Of a DNA stretch of 6,493 bases, positions 1 through 3,999 are shown piece by piece. The DNA is from an uncultured Selenomonadales bacterium (GTDB taxonomy: Bacteria; Bacillota; Negativicutes; Selenomonadales; Selenomonadaceae). Under the pieces are notes generated by a model. It saw nothing but the letters and a program-made list of their open reading frames with translations, was not told the DNA's origin and did not search any database. How positions within the stretch are numbered: the first letter of the stretch is position 1; each line of letters begins with the position of its first letter. The position numbers and the translations under genes were made by a program. The stretch covers positions 1-6,493 of the forward strand of contig CAMVIO010000117.1 in assembly GCA_947167555.1 (NCBI GenBank), in the 5' to 3' direction.

Positions 1-38
1 TAAAAATCATCTCCCAGTATGTGCAAACTCTTCTATAC

Positions 39-67
39 ATCATAACGAAAGACAAGAAAACTGTCAA
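39..67 (-). promoter_or_regulatory. Strong sigma-70-type promoter for a gene left of the window
   Basis: Read on the minus strand, a perfect -35 TTGACA (62-67) is followed by a 17-bp spacer and a near-perfect -10 TATGAT (39-44). It begins about 17 bp after the stop codon of the flavodoxin gene, so it must drive transcription toward and past position 1. No terminator is visible between the flavodoxin stop and this promoter, so flavodoxin transcripts may run into the next gene. The remaining leader (1-38) is too short to show a start codon with confidence. Confidence 0.75.
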
Positions 68-84
68 TGCAAAGAAAAGTTTCC

Positions 85-612
85 TCAAGCATTGTCCTTC
101 TTCAAAAAATAGCTGAGCTTCTTGTCCGTCCGAAGCGCGAACTCCCTTGCCGCCATCAGATCGGCTTCGTCAGGATGACCGATGGAGTTTTTCCAGCCCT
201 GCGATTTCGCGTGAGGATCTGCCGGCTTTTCGGCTTCCAGCTTCGCGCGTTTCTCACGCACCGCTTCCGGCACCTGCCCCTGACACTCGAACACATTCAG
301 CACGCGGCAGTCCTTTCCCAGGCACGCCGCCGCCCGCGCGAACGCCGTCACCGAATGCTCGCTCCGGTTGTCCGCCGCGTGGGTCTCAAAAAGCGCCACG
401 TTCACGCCGGAAAGCCGCGAAAGGTACGCCGCCGTCTTCGGATCTGGACCGCCGCGCCAAAGCCAATACCCTACCGCAACCGCATCGAATCCCTCCGGCT
501 CTTTCGCATCCTCTACGCGGACCAGCGTTCCATTTACCGCTTCGCAAAACGCCTCAGCGACCTTTTTCGTATTCCCCGTAACGGACGAATACACGACCAG
601 CCAACGATTCAT
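85..612 (-). CDS. Flavodoxin family protein
   Basis: This is a small cytosolic FMN-binding electron carrier of about 175 aa. The N-terminus has the beta-strand plus phosphate-binding loop typical of flavodoxins: LVVYSS, then VTGNT at residues 11-15, followed by a helix. A second family block is GYWLWRGGPDPKTAAYLSRL, where the tryptophans probably lie near the flavin. The later CQGQVP and HPDEADLMAAREFA blocks are the usual C-terminal signatures of the short flavodoxin subgroup that includes BilS-like proteins. The ATG at 612 is preferred over the one at 618 because GAGGGGG (619-625) abuts the 618 start but sits 6 nt from 612. The gene has its own extended -10 promoter and is separated from the CobN-like gene by a terminator. 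It may supply electrons to a tetrapyrrole-related reduction, but no partner enzyme is visible. The family call is firm; the partner is inference. Confidence 0.85.
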   Translation of the reverse strand: MNRWLVVYSSVTGNTKKVAEAFCEAVNGTLVRVEDAKEPEGFDAVAVGYWLWRGGPDPKTAAYLSRLSGVNVALFETHAADNRSEHSVTAFARAAACLGKDCRVLNVFECQGQVPEAVREKRAKLEAEKPADPHAKSQGWKNSIGHPDEADLMAAREFALRTDKKLSYFLKKDNA

Positions 613-618
613 AGCCAT

Positions 619-625
619 CCCCCTC
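619..625 (-). promoter_or_regulatory. Ribosome binding site deciding the flavodoxin start
   Basis: GAGGGGG on the minus strand lies immediately before the first in-frame ATG (618), which leaves no spacing, but 6 nt before the second ATG (612). This favours the second ATG. Confidence 0.6.
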
Positions 626-633
626 TAGTCTCC

Positions 634-642
634 ATTGTACCA
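634..642 (-). promoter_or_regulatory. Putative extended -10 promoter for the flavodoxin gene
   Basis: On the minus strand TGGTACAAT fits the extended -10 pattern TGn followed by a -10 hexamer (TACAAT, 634-639). It lies directly after the U-tract of the preceding terminator, and no good -35 hexamer is present at the expected distance. Its place between a terminator and a gene with a good ribosome site makes it plausible. It would give a leader of about 15 nt. Confidence 0.45.
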
Positions 643-643
643 C

Positions 644-672
644 AAAAAAGGCGACACGTTTTTCCGTGCCGC
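644..672 (-). terminator. Rho-independent terminator after the CobN-like gene
   Basis: On the minus strand GCGGCACG (665-672) pairs with CGTGTCGC (651-658) around a 6-nt loop, with one G-U pair. A C and six U follow (644-650). The hairpin starts 5 nt after the TAA of the CobN-like gene. An A-run precedes it, so the hairpin also has a T-run on the plus strand and could stop transcription from both sides, although no plus-strand gene is seen here. Confidence 0.85.
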
Positions 673-677
673 TTTTT

Positions 678-1754
678 TTACGCCTGTATCTTTCCCGTTT
701 CTGTACGTTCGCGTCGTCCTCTTTGCGGTATCTCCAACGAACGGTACAGCCACAAAAGCTCCATCCGTGTCTTCAGGCTCGCATGCCATCGCGGGCTGTG
801 CGCCGCCGCAATCAGACTGCCTGTCAAATGACGGAGCGCCCCCGGGCACACCTTGCACATCCAGCGCTGTACCTCGGGACGAAGCGCGTATGTCTGCGCC
901 AGCGCCTCGTACATCCAACCCTCAAGCCCCTGGCAAAGAGCGTCCCATTGGCAGCTCCGCGCCACATACGCCGCCAGCGCCATCGCGCCGCGCCGCCCGT
1001 AATCCGCCATCCCTTCAATAAAAAGCGGATTCATCGCCTCGCTTCGAAAACGCCTCTGGATTTCCTCCGCATCGTCGGAAAGCACCCGCGTCCGACGCGG
1101 CCAAACACACCGCGTCGCAGTCGGCGTCCTCTCTGAAAGCCGCACCGCTTCATCCGAAACACGCAAAAGGATTGAAGTCAATTCCCTGCGGTCCTCTTTC
1201 GCTTCCGCCGCCGCCTTCATCACCGACGCACGCGAAAAATCATCCGCATCCATGACCTCAAGGAAATCACGCAGCCGATCAAGCAACGCGTCATAACATT
1301 GCCCGTACGTCTGCTCGTCTTCCGTCATCAATCCCGGATGCTCGCAAAGCTCCTCCGGCGTATATCCGGTCTCCGCTGCAAAAAAACGAAGCAGTTCGCC
1401 AAACGCGCCAATGCCTTCATGGGCCAATAGCAGAAAATAATCCACCCGAGCCTTGCCCGCCGAAAGCGGCGTATCAAAAATCCCCGTGCGAATCGGGCTG
1501 TGCTTCAGCTCGCAGACCGTCCGGTATAAGGCCGCCGCATAAGCGTCAAACTCCCATTCCTCCGCCAGATTGTCCGAGAAATGGCAAACCGCAGCCTGCT
1601 TCTTGACCTTCGCCTTGATCGTTTCCAGATTCCAGGGCTCGATCACACGTAAATGGAAAAACGCGACCAGCATATATTCCAATTCCGCGATGTCTCCGAA
1701 GCTGCCTGCCATCTGCATGGGCGGCTGCAAATACTCCGCTCTTTGTCGTTTCAT
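678..1754 (-). CDS. Shortened CobN-family (class I cobaltochelatase large subunit-like) protein
   Basis: CobN is the roughly 1,200-1,300-aa substrate-binding subunit of the ATP-dependent cobalt (and, in relatives, magnesium) chelatases. This 358-aa protein carries only pieces of it. Residues 81-92 (CELKHSPIRTGI) resemble the CobN segment usually written ELKDSxIRDGLH. Residues 105-131 resemble the following DYLLAL and Arg-Glu-Leu region. Residues 242-291, including NPLFIEGMADYGRRGA, WDAL and GWMYEALAQTYAL, resemble the conserved CobN C-terminus (NPKWIEGMxxHGYKGA, FGWDA, DWMYExxAETYVL), and CPGAL resembles NPWAL. The N-terminal half of CobN is absent, and around residues 205-225 the sequence jumps directly from the mid-protein to the C-terminal block. 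The frame is open throughout. The ATG at 1754 is chosen because AAGGA lies 10 nt upstream; the TTG at 1763 would have almost no spacing. A terminator precedes the gene and no promoter is evident. The family call comes from remembered motifs, not a search. Chelatase activity is doubtful. Confidence 0.7.
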   Translation of the reverse strand: MKRQRAEYLQPPMQMAGSFGDIAELEYMLVAFFHLRVIEPWNLETIKAKVKKQAAVCHFSDNLAEEWEFDAYAAALYRTVCELKHSPIRTGIFDTPLSAGKARVDYFLLLAHEGIGAFGELLRFFAAETGYTPEELCEHPGLMTEDEQTYGQCYDALLDRLRDFLEVMDADDFSRASVMKAAAEAKEDRRELTSILLRVSDEAVRLSERTPTATRCVWPRRTRVLSDDAEEIQRRFRSEAMNPLFIEGMADYGRRGAMALAAYVARSCQWDALCQGLEGWMYEALAQTYALRPEVQRWMCKVCPGALRHLTGSLIAAAHSPRWHASLKTRMELLWLYRSLEIPQRGRRERTETGKIQA

Positions 1755-1775
1755 GACTCCCAAATCCTTCGTGCC

Positions 1776-1815
1776 AAAAAAGAGCCGCCGCAGAAATAAT
1801 TCTGACGGCAGCTCT
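1776..1815 (-). terminator. Rho-independent terminator after cbiK
   Basis: On the minus strand a long imperfect stem, AGAGCTGCCGTCAGAA (1800-1815) against TTCTGCGGCGGCTCT, contains one bulged U and one U-G pair. It is followed by six U (1776-1781). It starts about 18 nt after the cbiK stop codon and ends about 20 nt before the CobN-like start, so the latter would be expressed mainly by read-through. Confidence 0.85.
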
Positions 1816-1833
1816 CTCCTCTCTCAAAAAATC

Positions 1834-2841
1834 TTATTTCGCCTGCAGTACATCCCAAGCCTCGTTGGCGCGTGCAACGTACAGCTTGCGGATCTCGGGA
1901 TTCTCGCCGAGACCGTGCAGATATGTGCGAACCTTGAAGCCCTCCTTCTCGAGGATCGACTTATGGGAATCCGGCTCGTCGCCCGCCATATCATTGGTCG
2001 CGTGATCGCCGGCCACCATCATGATCGGCACCAGCAAGACCTTCTTGAAGCCCTTCCTCTTCAGGCGATGGATAGCCTCGGTCAGTCCGGGCCAGCCCTC
2101 AACCGTGTAAACGTACGCGTTCCGCATCGGCGGATTCGTCAGATGGAAACGGCTGTTGATAACCGGATAATAAGCGTTCGCCGGATGCGGCGTGCCGTGC
2201 GCCATGAAGAGCACAGCCTCGTCCTTCGCCAGCTTCGCATCCTTCAACTCATACTTCAGGGCATTGACGAAATCCAGCACATCGTCGCGCTGCTCTTCCT
2301 GGCCCATCCAGTACATCAGCGGCTCGCCCATCGTCATCTTCTTGAAATTGTTCTTGTAGAGATTGAACACAGCCGTATCATAAGCGTATTCCATGCCCGG
2401 AATCACGTCCAGCGAAGTCAGCGCCACGCGAGTGTAGCCTTCCTCCTGGAGCTGCTCCAGCGCCTCCTCCGGCGTCGGATATTTGATGCCTTCCTTCGCC
2501 TGGATGCGGTCGATGATAATATGGGAAGTGAACGCCGTCACAACCTTGACGCCCGGATGCGCCGCCTGAATATCCGCAACTGTCGCCTCAATCGTCTTCG
2601 CGCGCGTCTCTTTATAGGTCGTGCCAAAGCTCATGACCACGATGGCGTCCTTGTTTTCAAGATCCTGCAGCTCCGGCGTCGAATGCACCAGCACACCGAT
2701 CTGAGCAGCCTGCTTCAGCGCGGGCGTTGGGGCCTTGACTTCCTCGCTCAGCGAGTACGCCGCCGACGCCGTTGCCGAGAAACCGACCAGCGTCGTGCAA
2801 GCCAGCGAAGCCGCCAAAAGATTTTTCCAAGATTTTCTCAT
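1834..2841 (-). CDS. cbiK: Exported CbiK-type sirohydrochlorin cobaltochelatase
   Basis: This is a class II chelatase that inserts cobalt into sirohydrochlorin in the anaerobic cobalamin route without ATP; relatives can also insert iron. The 335-aa protein starts with a Sec signal peptide (MRKSWK, hydrophobic stretch, ASA cleavage site near residue 27), so it should act in the periplasm, as known for the exported CbiK of Desulfovibrio. The chelatase fold shows in IVVMSFGTTYKETR (67-80), FTSHIIIDRI (104-113) and VALTSLDVIPGMEY (139-152). The probable metal ligands are His215 (MAHGTP), Glu248 (TVEGW) and His280 (AGDHATND); their spacings of 33 and 32 residues match family members as I recall them. 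The ATG at 2841 has AAGGAGAGG 5 nt upstream. The gene is 31 bp downstream of the DnaA-domain-I-like gene and belongs to the leader carrying the cobalamin riboswitch. A haem- or siroheme-related role is possible. The metal used cannot be read from the sequence. Confidence 0.92.
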   Translation of the reverse strand: MRKSWKNLLAASLACTTLVGFSATASAAYSLSEEVKAPTPALKQAAQIGVLVHSTPELQDLENKDAIVVMSFGTTYKETRAKTIEATVADIQAAHPGVKVVTAFTSHIIIDRIQAKEGIKYPTPEEALEQLQEEGYTRVALTSLDVIPGMEYAYDTAVFNLYKNNFKKMTMGEPLMYWMGQEEQRDDVLDFVNALKYELKDAKLAKDEAVLFMAHGTPHPANAYYPVINSRFHLTNPPMRNAYVYTVEGWPGLTEAIHRLKRKGFKKVLLVPIMMVAGDHATNDMAGDEPDSHKSILEKEGFKVRTYLHGLGENPEIRKLYVARANEAWDVLQAK

Positions 2842-2872
2842 ACAAACCTCTCCTTGAAATAATAATTTTTTA

Positions 2873-3229
2873 TCATGCTACGACGCGAACATCCGCCACG
2901 CCGAAAGCCTCCTTGAACTTCGGGATGAAATCCCGCTCCAGAAGCGAACGCTGCATAAAGTTCTTCGCCACTATCAAAAGCGACTGCGCGTTCCGCGTCA
3001 GATTCGGCAGCTCCGCGATCTGCTTTTCATAAGCTTCTTCCCCGACCAGCGAACGAAGCTTTTTCAGCCCCTCCGCCAGCTCCGGGCTCTTCGCAGCGAG
3101 CCTCGCTTCAAGCGGCGTCATCTCCACAGCCGAAAGATGCGGATCCGCGCACCATTCTTCCTCGACGCCGCGAGAAGCCGGGCTTGCTGCCTTCGGCATC
3201 TTCAACGGTTGCAAAATCTTCGTCTCCAT
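2873..3229 (-). CDS. Small protein resembling DnaA domain I (DnaA N-terminal-like)
   Basis: This is a 118-aa soluble protein with no signal peptide and no transmembrane segment. Residues 1-45 are low in recognisable features (Ala, Pro and Glu rich). Residues 51-117 have the layout of the DnaA N-terminal domain: a helix (LAEGLKKLRSLVGEEAYEKQI), then a short link (AELPNLTRNAQ), a strand (SLLIVAKN) followed by FMQRSLLERDFIPKFKEAF, and a last strand (VADVRVV). DnaA domain I has the same order, with an LxLxVPNEF-type strand followed by a helix and a final strand. No AAA+ or helix-turn-helix domain follows. The ATG at 3229 is chosen because AAAGGTGGAG (3235-3244) lies 5 nt upstream. A longer frame to 3421 would run through a terminator hairpin and a structured repeat. 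It is the first gene after the cobalamin-riboswitch leader. Its function is unknown; domain I fragments mediate protein-protein contacts, so an adaptor role is possible. The resemblance is pattern-based. Confidence 0.75.
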   Translation of the reverse strand: METKILQPLKMPKAASPASRGVEEEWCADPHLSAVEMTPLEARLAAKSPELAEGLKKLRSLVGEEAYEKQIAELPNLTRNAQSLLIVAKNFMQRSLLERDFIPKFKEAFGVADVRVVA

Positions 3230-3234
3230 GAGCA

Positions 3235-3244
3235 CTCCACCTTT
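3235..3244 (-). promoter_or_regulatory. Ribosome binding site deciding the start of the DnaA-domain-I-like gene
   Basis: AAAGGTGGAG on the minus strand has its GGAG 5 nt before the ATG at 3229. No comparable site precedes the upstream in-frame ATG codons. Confidence 0.75.
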
Positions 3245-3272
3245 CTTTGATAAATAATGAACATATATCTCC

Positions 3273-3286
3273 ATGCCTTTCGGCAT
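3273..3286 (-). other. GNRA-tetraloop hairpin upstream of the ribosome site
   Basis: On the minus strand ATGCC-GAAA-GGCAT forms a 5-bp stem closed by a GAAA tetraloop. It lies between the last terminator of the leader and the ribosome site of the first gene. It could stabilise the mRNA end or affect translation; the sequence alone does not say. Confidence 0.45.
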
Positions 3287-3291
3287 TATGG

Positions 3292-3325
3292 AAAAAAGGA
3301 AGCCTCCAAAATCCTCTTCGGAGGC
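3292..3325 (-). terminator. Terminator of leader RNA unit 2
   Basis: On the minus strand GCCTCCGAA (3317-3325) pairs with TTTGGAGGC (3302-3310) around a 6-nt loop, giving 9 bp with one G-U. It is followed by TTCC and then six U (3292-3297). It lies about 60 bp upstream of the first gene, so it would block the operon unless read through or prevented from folding. Confidence 0.7.
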
Positions 3326-3413
3326 CCGCCGCAAACGCGACGAAGGTAAAAATGTATGAGCAATGTTTCTCCATAGAGCTGAAACCATGGAGAAAACCTT
3401 CCGACAAACAAAT
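3292..3413 (-). ncRNA. Structured leader RNA unit, copy 2
   Basis: This is the second copy of an unidentified tandem RNA element. In transcript order it has TTTGTC and AAGG, a 10-bp stem (5' arm 3385-3394, 3' arm 3367-3376, 8-nt loop), the conserved TGCTCATACATTT, a small GC-rich hairpin (CGTCGC, GTTT, GCGGCG; 3327-3342) and a terminator (3292-3325). Compared with copy 1, two pairs of the main stem change on both sides (C-G to U-A and U-A to C-G) and one G-C becomes G-U. The mismatches seen as A-C on the plus strand become G-U on the minus strand, so the RNA is probably read from the minus strand. It matches no family I recognise. It might be a riboswitch-like attenuator, a protein-binding leader or a small RNA. 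Confidence 0.6.
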
Positions 3414-3420
3414 GCCCTCA

Positions 3421-3557
3421 CAAAAAAGAGGAGGGAGGCCGGGGAAAATCCCCGGCCCGAGCCGCAAAGCGGCCCGAAAATAAATGAATGAAATGTATGA
3501 GCAGTGCTTCCCTATGGAGCCGAACACAAAACCATAGGGAAAACCTTTTGACAAATG
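3421..3557 (-). ncRNA. Structured leader RNA unit, copy 1
   Basis: This is the first copy of the tandem unit, just after the terminator of the cobalamin riboswitch. In transcript order it has TTTGTC and AAGG, a perfect 10-bp stem TTCCCTATGG / CCATAGGGAA (3508-3541, 14-nt loop), the conserved TGCTCATACATTT, a GC-rich hairpin (GGGCCGC, TTT, GCGGCTC; 3459-3475), and then a 9-bp GGCC-rich hairpin (3437-3457) leading to a pyrimidine tract and six U (3422-3427). The order of parts is the same as in copy 2. I cannot name the family. No internal promoter stands out, so it is most likely part of the operon leader and not an independent small RNA. Confidence 0.6.
3422..3457 (-). terminator. Terminator-like hairpin of leader RNA unit 1
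   Basis: A perfect 9-bp stem (GGCCGGGGA with TCCCCGGCC, 3-nt loop on the minus strand) is followed by about 10 pyrimidines and then six U (3422-3427). The gap before the U-run is longer than in a classical terminator, so it may be weak. Confidence 0.5.
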
Positions 3558-3589
3558 AAAAAGCCCTTTTCCTGCAAACGGAAAAGAGC
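3558..3589 (-). terminator. Terminator in the cobalamin riboswitch expression platform
   Basis: On the minus strand GCTCTTTTCC (3580-3589) pairs with GGAAAAGGGC (3563-3572) around a 7-nt loop, with one U-G pair, followed by five U (3558-3562). It lies about 100 nt downstream of the riboswitch B12 box. Cobalamin riboswitches in Firmicutes often act by premature termination, so this is the likely off-switch. The alternative antiterminator pairing was not worked out. Confidence 0.75.
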
Positions 3590-3621
3590 CTCAAATCGAA
3601 ATCATGAAATCACAAAAACAC

Positions 3622-3639
3622 TTGCACATCATCGTGCAA
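3622..3639 (-). other. Small hairpin between the riboswitch core and its terminator
   Basis: TTGCAC and GTGCAA form a perfect 6-bp stem with a 6-nt loop. On the minus strand it is followed by GTG and five U, so it could be an additional weak terminator or part of the switching helix. Confidence 0.4.
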
Positions 3640-3683
3640 TCATTTTGGATTCCTTCAATCCCCTTCCCCATCCCTCGCAGGTT

Positions 3684-3858
3684 CTAACGGTGATCGTCGA
3701 TCAGGCAGTTCTCCTGGCTCCAGTTCATCGCTCCTCTGCGCCTTCCCAGGGTCTTCCCCAGTGGACAAATTGCAGATTCGCTCGCTGATACAGTGGCGGG
3801 ACCGCGCCGGCCTTCAACCGGCTTTTCTATTAAGTCTCTCGACACCCAATCCAATCCG
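3684..3858 (-). promoter_or_regulatory. Cobalamin (B12) riboswitch
   Basis: The minus strand carries the conserved cobalamin aptamer elements in the right order: GGTGTC (3841-3846), CTTAATAGAAAAGCCGG, CCCGCCACTGT (3790-3800), CCACTG, then CTGGGAAGG, GATGA (3725-3729), and the B12 box GAGCCAGGAGAACTGCC (3704-3720). It senses adenosylcobalamin or a related cobamide in the transcript and normally lowers expression when B12 is plentiful. It stands between a strong promoter and the operon of the DnaA-domain-I-like protein and cbiK, so those genes are predicted to be B12-repressed. The exact ends are approximate; the core identification is confident. Confidence 0.93.
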
Positions 3859-3869
3859 TATTCAATTAT

Positions 3870-3890
3870 CAATGTCATATCCTGACATTG
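3870..3890. promoter_or_regulatory. Perfect inverted repeat over the probable transcription start
   Basis: CAATGTCA, a 5-nt spacer and TGACATTG form a perfect 8-bp inverted repeat. It begins 3 bp downstream of the -10 hexamer, so it covers the expected +1. It could be the operator of a dimeric repressor or a stabilising hairpin at the 5' end of the leader RNA. I do not recognise it as a known regulator box. Confidence 0.6.
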
Positions 3891-3892
3891 CC

Positions 3893-3921
3893 ATCATAGC
3901 ACCGCACTATGAATAAGTCAA
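3893..3921 (-). promoter_or_regulatory. Sigma-70-type promoter of the riboswitch-cbiK transcript
   Basis: On the minus strand TTGACT (3916-3921), a 17-bp spacer and TATGAT (3893-3898) match the consensus closely. TGC just before the -10 also gives an extended -10. It lies between the terminator of tpsB and the cobalamin riboswitch, and would start transcription near 3886. Confidence 0.85.
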
Positions 3922-3952
3922 TACCTTTCTGGAAAATACACTCATTTAATTC

Positions 3953-3992
3953 AAAAAACGCCGTGCATCGGGATTTCTCCCTTTGCACGGCG
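3953..3992 (-). terminator. Rho-independent terminator after tpsB
   Basis: On the minus strand CGCCGTGCA and TGCACGGCG form a perfect 9-bp outer stem (3959-3992). Inside it GGGA and TCCC close a GAAA loop. Six U follow (3953-3958). It starts 8 bp after the tpsB stop and separates the secretion genes from the cobalamin-regulated operon. Confidence 0.93.
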
Positions 3993-3999
3993 AATCTTT

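Larger units (their letters stand above)
3347..3557 (-). repeat. Tandem direct repeat (two copies, 141 bp apart)
   Basis: The two repeat cores (about 3350-3412 and 3491-3555) share on the plus strand AAATGTATGAGCA, TTC, GAGC, AAACCAT, GAAAACCTT and GACAAA in the same order. Differences are concentrated in compensating stem positions and in the loop, which is 6 nt shorter in copy 2. This indicates an old duplication kept under structural constraint. Confidence 0.8.

Noticed and set aside
67..831. Long plus-strand open frame (254 aa) opposite the flavodoxin gene
   Set aside because: It is Arg-, Leu- and His-rich with no recognisable domain, lies antisense to a convincing flavodoxin and crosses a terminator. 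It is a by-product of GC-rich coding sequence.
2790..2841. Lipoprotein signal (Cys at residue 15) in CbiK
   Set aside because: The residues before the cysteine (SLA) do not make a good lipobox and the hydrophobic stretch continues past it to an ASA site, so ordinary Sec cleavage is more likely.
1570..2862. Long plus-strand open frame (430 aa) opposite cbiK
   Set aside because: It is very rich in Arg, His and Leu and antisense to a gene with clear catalytic motifs and a ribosome site. No family resemblance.
85..3229. Horizontally acquired island
   Set aside because: No integrase, insertion sequence, attachment repeat or obvious change in base composition is visible at the borders.
3230..3421. 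N-terminal extension of the DnaA-domain-I-like protein to a start at 3421
   Set aside because: The extension would be translated from the repeat unit and its terminator and has no good ribosome site; the ATG at 3229 has a strong one.
3108..3554. Minus-strand open frame (148 aa) over the tandem units, with repeated KHCSYI
   Set aside because: The repeated peptide only reflects the RNA repeat, whose copies are a multiple of three apart. The frame crosses two terminator hairpins and overlaps the DnaA-domain-I-like gene in another frame, and the substitutions favour base pairing over amino-acid conservation.
3347..3557. CRISPR-like repeats
   Set aside because: There are only two copies, they differ in sequence, and the stretch between them contains conserved hairpins and a terminator, not a spacer.
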